A stretch of DNA of 64,000 nt from Taxillus chinensis (lineage: Eukaryota > Streptophyta > Magnoliopsida > Santalales > Loranthaceae): NCBI GenBank assembly GCA_023512835.1, contig CM042085.1, positions 49,028,189-49,092,188 of the forward strand. The letters are read 5' to 3'. The position numbers and the translations under genes were made by a program. Of this stretch, positions 47,366 to 58,419 are shown in pieces (the first letter of the stretch is position 1; every line of letters begins with the position of its first letter). The notes below the pieces were generated by a model that saw only the letters and a list, made by a program, of their open reading frames with translations, was not told the origin of the DNA and did no database searches.

Positions 47366-49545
47366 TAGTTGCTCGTTGTGCAGGAATAGGTACCTGAAGC
47401 TGAAAGCAGCCACCGGAAACAAAAGATTAATTCCATCCAGTGGTATCTTGATAGTGCCTGTTCTGTGCACATGACAAATGATGCCTCTCTATTGAATGAG
47501 GTAAGAGAAGTTACAGCTTCATCTGTCACTTTCGGGGACAATAAAAAGGGTAAGATTGTTGGTAAGGGTACTCTCTCTAATGGTTCTGTGTCCATTCAGA
47601 ATATATCTGTTATTCAAGGTCTTAAACATAACCTGTTGAGCATAAGTCAATTGTGTGACAAGGGTTATGAAGTTTTGTTCACTAAACACATCTGCACAAT
47701 TATAGACCCTGTCTCCAAAGAGGTGAAACTAAATGGGCATAGACAAGGTAATGTCTACAAGTTGGTCTTTGGTAATGCTCAATCTGATGAACCAATTTGT
47801 TTTCTGTCCAAAGCTTCACCTGACATTAATTGGTTGTGGCATAAGAGATTTGGCCATTTAAACTTTAAGACTATGTCTAAACTGGCATCTCTGGATTTGG
47901 TTGAGGGCTTACCCAAGCATGTTTATGAGAAAGAACACCCTTGTAGGGATTGTCAGTTGGGTAAGCAGGTTAAACATTTTTTTAAGAGTGTAGATAAAAC
48001 CTCAATCACACAACCACTCGAACTTCTGCACATGGACCTATGTGGACCAATAAATGTGTCTTCCTTATCTGGTGCACGATACTTTCTTGCAGTAGTAGAT
48101 GACTATACCAGATACACATGGGTCATGTTTCTCAAAAACAAAACTAAAACATTTGAGAATTTTATTGAACTCTTCAATTGGGTCACAATTGTTAAGAGTC
48201 TCTCTATTAAGTACATTCATAGTGATTATGGCAAGGAATTTGAATTTTCTGATATGTTAGAGTTTTGTACTGAACATGGTATCCAGCATAATTTCTCAGC
48301 ACCAAGAACTCCACAACAAAATGGAGTAGCTGAAAGAAAGAATCGAACATTAGTTGAAGCAGCTAGAACCATGTTGACAGGAGCTCAGTTCCCAAAATCC
48401 CTATGGGCTAAAGCTGTTGCCACTTGCTTGTTATGTACAAAACAGAACTCTAATTAACAAACGAGCCATGAAAACACCCTATGAGGTATGGAAGGGAAGG
48501 AAACCAAACATTGGTCAGCTAAGGATCTTCGGGTGTACTTGCTACATTCTGAACAATGGCAAGGATTACTTGAACAAGTTTGATGCCAAATCAGATGATG
48601 GATATCTGGTTGGATATTCCATGACTAGCAAGGCTTATCATGTATTTAATAGAAGAACCAAAGTTGTTGAAGAGTCTATTCATGTTTCTTTTGATGAGAC
48701 TAACCATGGAATGCAGAAAGGAGACACAAATGTAAATGAAGTGCAGGACATTGTTATTATAGAAGACCAAGACACAGATAATCCCACTACAACAGAGACA
48801 AGGGAAGATGCACCCGAACCTGATGAACACAGAGCTGAACCGATTGCTGAGGAACCAAGTCAAAAATCAGCAGAAAACCATGAATTTAACATTCAACCTA
48901 TTCAGACTCAGCCACTTTTACAAGCCCAAGAACCTGACATTGAGCAATTGGGCATCCATCATGAAGAAAGTGAAGACCTTCGAAAGACAAAAAGAAGGTT
49001 AAAGGACCACCCTTCTGAACTGATAATTGGAGATCCAACTGCACGAGTTAAAACAAGGGCTGCTACACTTCATGAAAATCTGTATATGTGCTTCCTATCA
49101 CAAGTGGAGCCAAAATCAGTTGATGATGCAGTTCAGGATCACCATTGGATTGATGTAATGCAAGAAGAACTAAATCAGTTCAAAAGAGAGAAAGTATGGG
49201 AGTTGGTCAACAGGCCCAGATCACAGCAAGTCATTGGCGTGAAATGGATTTTCAGAAACAAACTTGATGCTGATGGTGTTGTAATTAGAAACAAGGCCAG
49301 ACTGGTTGCAAAAGGATACAGACAAGAAGAAGGAATCAACTATGATGAAACCTTTGCACCAGTTGCTAGACTGGAGGCCATTCGCATGTTCTTAGCATAT
49401 GCAGCATTCAAGGACTTCAAAGTTTATCTGATGGATGTCAAGAGTGCTTTCTTGAATGGAGACCTCCAAGAAGAAGTCTATGTTGAACAACCACCCGGAT
49501 TTCTAGAGCCAAACCAAGAGCACAAGGTATACAAACAAGCTCCAG
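47366..49545 (+). pseudogene. Sirevirus pol of B3: protease, integrase, truncated reverse transcriptase
   Basis: The frame continues from gag through TAG 47366 and TAG 47387. The aspartic protease site reads WYLDSACSVHM, with Ala where DSG is usual. Integrase has the zinc-binding HKRFGHL...CRDCQLGKQ (47840-47960), catalytic Asp in HMDLCGP (about 48030), Asp in HSDYGKEF (about 48225) and Glu in NGVAERKNRTL (about 48330). A frameshift lies near 48430. The linker is acidic. Reverse transcriptase starts at GVKWIFRNK (about 49235) and shows DETFAPVAR and [11 protein letters not shown], then ends near 49535. The YVDD box, the rest of reverse transcriptase and RNase H are missing, replaced by the rearranged join at 49546-49690. 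Confidence 0.88.
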
Positions 49546-49550
49546 AGCGT

Positions 49551-49693
49551 GGTATGAAACATTGTCGAGTCAAGCAAGGCGTTCCTGCCTACGGGGGAGA
49601 GTGCGTAATCAGTACCTTACTACTCCATCTTTGACAATGTTTCATACCAAATCGATGGACATCACGCGAGTCAAGCAAGGCGTTCCTGCTTAG
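49551..49693 (+). repeat. Rearranged deletion junction with inverted and direct repeats
   Basis: GGTATGAAACATTGTC (49551-49566) recurs inverted and perfect at 49633-49648. The 23-base word starting CGAGTCAAGCAAGG recurs direct at 49566 and 49667. The word CCTACGGGGGAGAG of this segment also occurs at 50153. The join fuses reverse transcriptase to the end of the third ORF. Confidence 0.75.
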
Positions 49694-49896
49694 GATGATG
49701 CTCACAGCTACGGCTTTTATGTTTGCCATTATATCCGCATCCTGACTACCAACGGGTTCCCAGCTCTCGTGCCTGAATTTGATCGTGTGAGCAGTCGAGC
49801 AGCCTCGTTACACCTGACTCCTGCTCAACTCCTGCGTGAGCAAGCTACTGTTTTTCTATTTACACGGAGTGTCTTGTACTCTGAATTTAACCCATA
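49667..49896 (+). pseudogene. C-terminal remnant of the B3 third ORF (Ulp1/C48-like)
   Basis: The frame gives GVPA, TAG (49691), then DDAHSYGFYVCHYIRIL and about 50 further residues ending at TAA near 49894. This corresponds to the Gln/Cys part of the C48 domain kept at 53266-53509, where the reading is VPAQDDAHSCGFF. Here the Gln codon is TAG and the Cys is Tyr. It lies about 415 bases before the 3' LTR, the same place as in B2. Confidence 0.75.
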
Positions 49897-50069
49897 ACTG
49901 TCCTGTACTCTAATTCCCTATACACTGCATTTCTTGCTTTTCACTTTTCTGTGTACTTACTGTTTATCAGTTATCTTTTCTGTATGTCTTTGCTATGCTG
50001 CTTGCTATTCTGTGCTTTCTTCCCTTGCTCCCATACGGTTTATGTTCTGGTGCTTGTTCCTCACCCCAG

Positions 50070-50310
50070 AAAGGGGGAGTGTTTCTCTCAGGGGGAGCAA
50101 GCTCGTAGGGGGAGTTATCTCTGACAGGAGCCAGCTAACGCAGCTTTCATGCCTACGGGGGAGAGGAGTATGTCTCTTTGAACTTTTGAACTCCTTCAAA
50201 TTCTTTATAGGCAAAGACATCTTCTAATTAATCTAAAACTGCCCATCAAATTCGTAGTCTCAGACTTCACACAATTACCTGTTGTCAACTTACATTAAAT
50301 AGGGGGAGAT
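50070..50310 (+). other. Cluster of polypurine motifs and the primary polypurine tract of B3
   Basis: The word GGGGGAG recurs at about 50072, 50091, 50108, 50157 and finally at 50297-50310 (AAATAGGGGGAGAT), which abuts the LTR start. Repeated polypurine motifs before the 3' LTR are a known Sirevirus trait. Confidence 0.8.
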
Positions 50311-52324
50311 TGTTGGAAATATAGGATTTGATGAAGCTTCCAAAATATAGTCTAAATCTGGAGACTCGAAGAACCGAAGGTCGTAGGGTCGAAGAGTCGA
50401 AATTTGTAGAAGTGAAACTGTCATAAGACGTATTGGCAAGAGACTCGTAGACTCGTAGAGTCTGGAGACTTAAGGCGAAACAGTGACAGAACATTACGAC
50501 TCGTAGATCCAGGGTCGAAGGTCGTAGAGTCACAGTACGGAAAAGAGAGTGTTACTGTAAGTATCAATAAGCTCGTAGAGTCGAAGAAGTGTTAAGAACA
50601 GTAACCAAAGCTAAATGACTCGTAGAGTCCCCATAAATACTTAAGTCAATTAACAGAACTTAAATGATCACTAGACTCGAAGACTCGTAGAGTCGTAGGG
50701 TCAAAACCTTCTGACACTGTTAAGAAAATAGGACTCGTAGATCAAAAGTCGTAGAGTCGAAGCCTTCGAATAGTGTAAAGAAAACCGGACTCGTAGATTC
50801 GTAGATTGAAAATCGTAGATTCGAAGCCGTCGAACACAGTTAAGCAACTGGACTCGCAGACTCGTATGTTGAAGGTCGAAGAGTCGATGCTATAAACACT
50901 GGCAAACAAATGAAACTGTAACTCAAGGGTCGTAGAGTCGTAGACTCGTAGACTCAAGGGACACAGTCACTATAGAGAAATTGCCATACTTCCAGACTCG
51001 GAGATCAATGGCGGAGAGTTGTAGCTAAAGGGTCGTAGCTATACAGGAACTTAGTTTATAAGCCTCTGTGAAAGACTAAGGAAGAAAAGCGAAGTTGAAG
51101 ACTCGTAGAGTCGAAGATCTTCAGACCACTTAGTCAAATATAGTAAACTGAGAGACCCGAAGGTCGTAGACCCGTAGAACTAGAATCGTAGACTCGTAGC
51201 TACAATAACAGGTAGATTAGCTGAACTCGAAGAAGTCACACTAAGTGCCATTCGAAGAGTTGCAGACTCGTAGAGTCGTAGACTCGCAGAGTCGTAGACT
51301 CGCAGAGTCGTAGATTTCAGTTAATAGAGTGACACAAAAGACTAATTCAACCTGAGCTCCTGCCACGGAGACTTGAAGATATGAGTCGTAGACTCGCAGA
51401 AATGTTGTAAAGCCTGAAGCAAACTTTCGCCACTTTCAACGGGCTCTAACTAAAATCTTCGAGTCACCGAACCTACGAAGCATCTACCTCCGAGGCAAAC
51501 TTACAACCCTAAACACAGTCACTTAGCGATATTGTCAGCTAAGGTTTGTACAGCAAGTCTGCGCCGTCCCGAGCAGTTGAGCGCATTAATGACGCATTAA
51601 ATGCTACCAACTACCATCCTCGGATGAACGGCCAAGATCAACTGCATGCCAAATACGCAGTATGGGCATCTGATCTGTAAATCAAAGCAGATCAACCCAT
51701 CCCCTGACATTCCGCATTTTCAGTGGCGGGAAGTCAGTCTGTCGGGATGGACATCATGGCGCACAAGCACTTTAATCTTAAAAATATATCTTTCACGCAC
51801 TTAACGACAAAATCAAGAGTTTAACCTCTCTCTCCAAAGAAGGAAACACACACAACACAAAATATTGGTTCTAACGAACTTAGGGAAATAGAATCTCTTT
51901 CAGAACCAACAGAAGTGAGTTCCAATGCATGAGAGAGACTCTGAGAGAATTCTTCAAAGTTCTGTGCACCGCGTTGAACCAAGAACAAGAGTAATCCATC
52001 CGATTATTCAAGAACCTCTTGTTCATCAAAGATCTAGCACTTCCATTAAGTCTAATCTCTGTGTTGTTTTCCACACATCGATCTATCATAAACCATCATT
52101 TTCACAACTGAGATCTGTTGAGAAAAGAGCATTTACTCTTATCTCAGTTTTGTCTGAGAGTTCATCATCACTCACGTTATCGCTCACAATACTACTGTCG
52201 TCTTCTCCATAAACACTTCCATCATAGTTATCCATAGAAGAATCGAGAACCAGCTAACAGTCTAGCTTCCGCAAACGACGAAAGTCTATTCACCCCTCCC
52301 TCTAGACTCACTTTGGGACCTACA
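50311..52324 (+). repeat. 3' LTR of B3
   Basis: Runs from TGTTGGAAATATAGG to GGGACCTACA, 2014 bases. Compared with the 5' LTR it lacks the 65-base duplication. It has an extra 30-base stretch near 51584-51612 (gcgcattaatgacgcattaa) and scattered substitutions. Confidence 0.92.
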
Positions 52325-52872
52325 CTTGGGTCTATGACCCTACGAGTTTACGAGTGACAGTTATCTTTTCGTTTGCCAGTTTATATTGCATGGACTCTTC
52401 GACCTTCGATCTTTGAGTCTATTCGTCTCCACTTTGTTTATTAACAGTGTTTATGACTTCAGCTCTATGACCCTATGGGTCTTCGCGTTTTAGTGGCGGA
52501 TTAGGTTCTGTTAATTATTTTAGCTATATATGGGGACTCTCAATTTTACGGGCTTCAAGTAGATCGATGTCCAGTCACTTCTCTTGAGAATTCTTCGACT
52601 CTATGAGTTTATCCTTGAGTAGAGTGACGTGCGCTTTTCTAAACTTCGACTATACGACTTTCAACCCTGCGGATCTGTGAGTTGCGTGTTTTTCTGTCAC
52701 TTACCTACTTCGAGCCTCCAGACCCTACGAGTCTACGAGTCTCTTGTCAGAATGCTTTGTGACAGTTCCACTTCTACGAGCTTCGACTCTTTAACCCTAA
52801 TACTTTCGGATCTTCGAGTCTCCAGACTTAGAATGGTTTTGGCAGCTTCATCAAATCCTATAGTTCCCAATA
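52325..52872 (-). mobile_element. 3' LTR of Sirevirus B2, right part
   Basis: This continues the LTR interrupted at 42682. Its start on the minus strand reads TATTGGGAACTATAGG (G to A in the first TG). It is bordered by the polypurine tract at 52873-52886. Confidence 0.85.
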
Positions 52873-52886
52873 ATCTCCCCCTATTT
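52873..52886 (-). other. Polypurine tract of B2
   Basis: AAATAGGGGGAGAT on the minus strand is identical to the B3 tract. It shows that the split LTR is the 3' LTR and that sequence to the right is the internal 3' end of B2. A second GGGGGAG-type motif lies near 53003-53012. Confidence 0.85.
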
Positions 52887-53265
52887 AATGTAAGCTGTCA
52901 ACGGGTTTGTAATAAGAAGTCTGTGACTCAACATTTGATCAGTATGGTTTGGGCAGTTAACACGTCGTTAGGGGCTTTTAGAAAATTTAAGAAAACCAAA
53001 ATGCTCCCCCTTTAGCCATACACCGTCATATCTACCGTCCTTCAAAGATGACTCCTCCTACGACCTTGCTCCCACAATAACACGCAACAGAGAAGAAAAG
53101 TACACGAAGATAAGAAAAAGTAGTTCAGTGTACATAAAGACATAGAAGTACAATACAATTATGGGTTAAATTCAGAATATTTCACACTTTATGTGTATAA
53201 GAAGAGAGCTACTTAGTCATGCAAAAGCTAAGCAGGCGTCAAGTTGAGCGAGGCGGAACTGCTAC
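52887..53265 (-). other. Non-coding 3' spacer of B2
   Basis: About 380 bases between the third ORF and the polypurine tract, as in B3. No gene is seen. Confidence 0.5.
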
Positions 53266-53514
53266 TCAGGCCCTTAAATTCAGGCACAATGTAGCATGTC
53301 CAATGGTGGTCAGGATGCGGATATAATGGCAAACGAAGAAGCCACAGCTATGTGCATCGTCCTGAGCTGGAACACCGCGAGTGACTCTGGAAATCTCCAT
53401 CGGCTTCGGAAGAGGAAACCCACCACAGCCATGCAAGTATCCTTGCATGACACGGGTGAGAGTGCGATTGAATTCGCGAAGCCATTCCCGCCTTCGTAGG
53501 ATAGGAGTGGTAGG
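53266..53514 (-). pseudogene. B2 third ORF, C-terminal part of the C48-like domain
   Basis: Minus-strand frame ending at 53266. It reads WLREFNRTLTRVMQGYLHG, then GVPAQDDAHSCGFFVCHYIR. Gln and Cys of the Ulp1/C48 active site are both present; this is the only copy in the window with the Cys. It is separated from the His/Asp part (56106 onward) by the X1 LTR, with TSD GTAGG on both sides. The join is one base out of frame with the upstream part, so an indel has occurred. Confidence 0.8.
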
Positions 53515-53917
53515 TGTCATCACTGGTTTTTGTCCGGGCCTGTTTGGGGTGGGCTCAAACTAAACCAATGATGAGAAATTTAGAGTCGCCACCAACTGTT
53601 TTTGGGGTACAGTTGGGTACCCTCTACTTTAAGTAGTGTAAAGTATGGTCTGCGTTATCAGAGAAAGGTTCGGGTGTTGGTTATGTGTAGGGAAGGATTA
53701 GCACCCCTACAGCGCCCTTTTGGTATCTATTTTTGGAAAAGGAGGTTTTCTATTTATTGTCACTACTGTGCTTGGGTTGTGTTTCTTAGAAAGTCTAGGT
53801 TGTTTATTTGGCTAAGTTATTTGTTAAAGTTATGGTTAAATTGATTTACCTTAAATTTCTAAAGGGGATCCTAAAAGTTTTGGTTTTTTGTTTGAAGTGG
53901 AAAATGAAATCCTAATT

Positions 53918-53960
<43 letters not shown>

Positions 53961-56100
53961 TTGTTTTTTGTTTTTGTTTGTTTGTTTGTTTTGTTTGTTT
54001 TGTTTTTGTTTTGTTTTGTTTGTTTTTTCTTTTTTGTTTTATTGTTTTTTTTGGAAAATGTGTTGTTTTTTTGTTTTGCTTTCTTTTGTTTTTGTTTTGT
54101 GTGTTTTTTTTGTTAAAAAACATTTTATTTTTTTTTGTTTTTTTTGTTTTTAACTTTTGAAAACTTTTTTATTTTTGTTTTGTTTTGAAAACTCAAAGTC
54201 ATAAATGCATATCAAAGTAATGAACACATACATTAAACTAAACAAACGTAGAGTATGTGATTATGACATCCACAAATAAATAAAAATAAAAGTATTTTTT
54301 TTCTTTTTTTTTCATCTTTTTTTCTTTTTTTTATGCCTCTCATTGCACTCTCTGTTTTTTATTTTCACTATATTTTACATATTACAATGTACAACATACA
54401 AAGAAAGAAAATACAATGGCAAATACTAAAAATTACATCTAATATAGAGATAAGCTAAAAAATGAAAACCAGAAAAATACTAAAATTACATCAAATATAA
54501 ATACAAATAAGCTAAAAAATAAAAAAATAAAAAAAATAGAGCAGCAAATGTAAGTTACACTGACTTTAGCTTGAATGAGGCTTTAGCACAGGACGTCCGT
54601 CTGAAATGTTCGATCTGCACCGAAAGACGCTTGCTCACCCAAATCACCAAATTCTAGTAGCGCCAAGTGCAACGATCAGCTAGAACATACTGTGGAGGCT
54701 GTCAAGGTATGTTGGGATTTTTTGTTTTTTTTGTTTTTGAGTAGGTAACGAAAAGACTATATTTTTTAGGGTAGAAAACGTGAGAGAGAGAGGGAGGATG
54801 TTTTGTTTGGGCAAAAGAAAGAGGGAATCTGGGGAGCTTTTTTTTTTTTTTTGATTTTGAGAAATGAAGCTAAGGGAAAGAGAGAGTATGGGAAGGATTT
54901 TTTGTTTTTTGGTTTTGGGGAAAGGAGAGACCTTGGGCGAAAACCTGGGTGTTCCTCTCTGAGTGTAAGTTTGTGTTAAGGGAGAAGGCTTGGGCGTATT
55001 TGAGAGAGAGATGACAGGAATTGTTTTTTTCTCAAAGAGTTCTCTTTTTCTGGGCATAATCTGGGCATTCTCTGGGTCTTTTTTTTGGGCGTAATCTCTG
55101 TTCTCCTCCTAATTGTGTGAACAGAAGGCTGGATTTAAAGGGGTTGGCTGCATCTCATTAATTGCTGCATTTAATGCTTTGTCGGGTGTATTATTAATCC
55201 CGGTATTATTAATTTCCAGATTCTATGCTTTGTATGGTGGTTGGACGACCTGTGCGTAAAATGGGGCAGCTTGTGATTGCTTTTTCGTTCTTTTGTGAGC
55301 ACATGCGTCTGACAGGCGTTGAAAAACATCTTTGACAATTACCAGCTAATAAAAACACATCCTGTGAGCAAACAGCGAGAGAACCAGCGAGAGAGGCCAA
55401 ATAGCGAAGGTCAGAGGTCAGAGAGTCAGAGTGTTGGCGGGTCGGAGTGTCGGTAGGTTGAAGTGTTGGTAGGGTTGAAGGTTGGTGGGTCGAAGGTCAA
55501 CGGTCAATGGGTCGTAGGCCAACCCTCGAAGGTCAAGGGTTGAAGATTAAAGGGGCGAAGGGTCGAAGGTCCACGGGTCGAAGTGTCGGCAAGTCGGAGT
55601 GTCAGCAGGGTCGAAGGGTCACTCCTCGAAGACCGAAGGCTTATTGTGTCGAAGGCTTATAGGCTTCGAGGCTACGAGTCAAGTTGTTTTTTTTTTTTAA
55701 ATTACCCTTTTACCCTCACCCAAAATGCCAAAACAGATGACCTTTCGAAGATTGTTTGGGAAGACCCATATTTGCCTAAATAGATGTTTTGGAGACTTTC
55801 GCATAATCACTTTTTCTGGCAGTTTGACCAGGGGCATTGACCGTCTTTTGGCGAGTTTGACTTTTTCCAACGATAATTGTTTTGGTCATAACTTCTTCGT
55901 TTTACGTCGGATTTAAGTGCGGTTAAGTGCGTTAGTCTCCAAATTTCACCCTCTATCACTTGATGTTGGACTTGGGGCACTTTAGGGACTTAAAACAGTG
56001 GTCCTTAATTTTTGGCTTCCCTGTTCTTGTCATAGCATATCCATCACGTGCAAATTGGAATTTTATGATCGGCGCCAAACCTGGGATTGACTCTTTGATA
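53515..56100 (+). mobile_element. Solo LTR X1, inserted in the B2 third ORF
   Basis: It starts TGTCATCACTGG and ends TTTGATA. The 5-base TSD GTAGG is exact (53510-53514, 56101-56105). It carries the X-family words (cgccaccaactgtttttggg, ggattagcacccctacagcg), long poly-T and TTA tracts (53926-54180, 54295-54365), and a GTCGAAGGTC-rich tract (55420-55680). No protein domain is visible. ORFs in its T-, GA- or CT-rich parts are chance. Confidence 0.8.
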
Positions 56101-56105
56101 GTAGG

Positions 56106-58419
56106 GGAGCTTTATGGACCTGTTTAATGAGATACATGGCATGGGAGGATAGATGTAAAATTTTCAAATGGTTAGTGTGTCCAACCCGGACAAAATGGGG
56201 TCCAATAGTAGGCTTGGAATCATAGATGAAAATATGTTGTTTGGCGAAGTCGATCTGAAGAAGGAACCTATGAGGAGACTTGGATAGGAATGGAATGAGC
56301 ACAAAGTCGACTTCGTCCCATGGATGAAAAGCACGCCCAAATTTGTGTTCTTGAATAATCTCGATCATGGTAGCATCATCAAGGAGCTGATCTTGCATGA
56401 TGGGCACACAAAGTTCGATTCGGTGATTGTAGCTAGCCGTGGGTGGTATCTTGGCCAGGTAGGACTTTTGCGCAAAGATGAATTGGGTCATCTCAACATT
56501 GTCCATTTTTTGACCATCATGGAGCAAGCGGCACAGGTCGGACCCATTAAAGAACACTTCATAGCCGCATGTCCGCCCAGTATCGTCCCTAGCAATATAT
56601 TGGTTGAATTCATTCAGCACAACTGAGGTAGCTCCAATGAGGACCTGACGTGGTGGGATCTTCAAGGAATTAACATTATCAGAGGTCAGTTTGGCTGGGG
56701 AAGATGGCATAGTTGGTTGAGGTGTTGGTTGAGTGGAGGAACTAGGCTGAGTAGAGGGTCCGGAGGGAGGAGTTGGTCTCTTTTTCATGCGTGAGCTGAT
56801 AGGCACATTGTCATCATCGGAGTCTAAAGGTATTGGTGCCTTATAAGCTCGCTTCCTCCCACGGGCATAAGTGGCTTCGGTTTGAGGTGGAGGAGCTAAC
56901 GGTTGAGGGTTAGTAGGAGTAGGCTCTGAAGCGGTGGTAGGATCTTCAACTGGTACGGGTGCAGGCCTGTCCTTTGTGAGCTTGTGTGGAGGTTTAATAG
57001 TCAGAGAAATCTCTCCACAAGCCAGACGATGATACTCAGAAAGAATGACACCCATGGTCATGCTGAGACCTTCAAATTGCCTTTTGTAAGCCCCCTTTAG
57101 GTCTTTACAATGTTCCTCCAAATGTCTAAATCTAGTGGAGTTTACACTTGTGAGAGACACCATTTCATTTTTGACCTTGTCCATAGTAAGATCTGATAGC
57201 TCCACTTCATTTCGTAGCCTCTCCATGACACTTTCCAGTGCAAAGAGTCGTTCCTTAAAAGTTTGCAAAACAGGTGTAACATTTAATACCCTAGAAGCAT
57301 TCAGTTTTTCAATTACCTTGTCTGCAAGAAGGTCTGCTTCTTCAGCTGTAAGGGAATAGAAGTGAGAAGCAACAGCTAATGGAATAGCCATTGGAATGTG
57401 GGCTGCTGAGTCCTCACTCACTTGAGTGGCCAATTGATGAGTTTGAGGTGCAAGTGGTGTGGCCATCTCAGGTACATCCACAACCTCAGGGACCTGTGGC
57501 TTTTCTTTTGCGTCTGATTCACTTGCTTCTTCAACTGCAAGTGCTTCCTCTTCCTCAATAGGTGGAGCCATTTCATCATCATGGGGAGGTGATGGTGCAG
57601 GTGCTTCTGCTACGATGGGAGAGGGAGCCACCATAGAAACAACCTTAACAGGGTCCTTCCTCACTAGACCTTGCTCAACTAACCAACTAATCAGATGATC
57701 TTTGTCCACCATCTGCTTTCCGAAGGCAATCCATGCCTTCCTCAGATCTTCAGGGGTCATGTGAGCCTTAGCATACTCAACATAGAATTCCTCTAGCTCA
57801 GACTCCCCGAGAGAGCTTAACAGGACAGGTTCCTTTCCCCTTACCTCCGGGGTCTCCTATACTGGAGTCTGCCCTCCAGCTGCAGGCTCTCTGTCATCTG
57901 CAATATCACTGGGCACCTTTATTGGTTGAATCTCCTCTGGTGTTGGATCAGTGGGGAGATAGGTTTCAACAATTTTCTCCACCACTTCAGCAATGTGTGC
58001 ACTTGCTGCAGCAGATGCAGAGGAGACTCGAGAAGTCTAGGGGACCAGTGTCGGTGGTCGTGGAATGCGGACTGGGGCCCTGACAGAACTGGCCATGTCC
58101 TCAGCATTACTTCTTACACTTGACCCAGGCAGGCCGCTTCATCGGCTTGATCCCCAATCGGCTGTCTTCATAAATGCTTTTGAATATATACTTGGTCAGT
58201 AGTGGCACCGAGGGTCGGTTGGTGAAAATATCAGGACGAAGGTAATGCAAGACTTTGGTGAGGATCAATCCAAAGTGGTCCTTTGGTGATCTGATCATAC
58301 TGTGTAGTTGTGCTCCCTAGTCTATTCTCCTTTGAGTAACTACACTAATGGCCATTTTCATCTGCTCATGAGTTGCCGAGTCATGAGCACTCTTCTTACA
58401 CATTAGCCACTGTCCTACC
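56106..58419 (-). pseudogene. B2 third ORF, main part: transposon-protein domain, coiled coil, C48-like His/Asp
   Basis: Minus strand from 58419. First comes the end of the N-terminal domain (FGLILTKVLHYLRPDIF; compare FGRILSQIFKHLCPAHF in A2), up to a TAA at about 58110, where a shift of frame is needed. An Ala/Ser/Pro-rich linker follows, then a long open stretch (57760-56106): HLISWLVEQGLV, a coiled coil (about 57100-57300), and basic nuclear-type clusters (GRKRAYK, MKKRPTP). It closes with the C48-like half, WDEVDFVLIPF, SPHRFLLQIDF (His) and IFIYDSK (Asp). TAG breaks lie at 58317-58319, 58038-58040 and 57857-57859. It is interrupted by X1 on the left and X2 on the right. Basic clusters suggest a nuclear role; that is inference. 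Confidence 0.78.

Larger units (their letters stand above)
42683..52324 (+). mobile_element. Near-complete Sirevirus B3 (9.6 kb)
   Basis: A Ty1/Copia element of the Sirevirus (SIRE/Maximus) lineage with both LTRs (42683-44740 and 50311-52324). It also has a primer-binding site, gag with zinc knuckles and a coiled coil, protease, integrase, the start of reverse transcriptase, a remnant of the third ORF, several polypurine motifs and a final polypurine tract. The TSD CTTGG flanks it exactly (42678-42682, 52325-52329). It lacks most of reverse transcriptase, RNase H and most of the third ORF, and carries TAG stops and frameshifts, so it cannot move by itself. Confidence 0.92.

Noticed and set aside
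53888..54160. Phe/Tyr-rich membrane-like ORFs (also 25490-25763, 36933-37206)
   Set aside because: They are translations of poly-T and TTA tracts in X-family LTRs.
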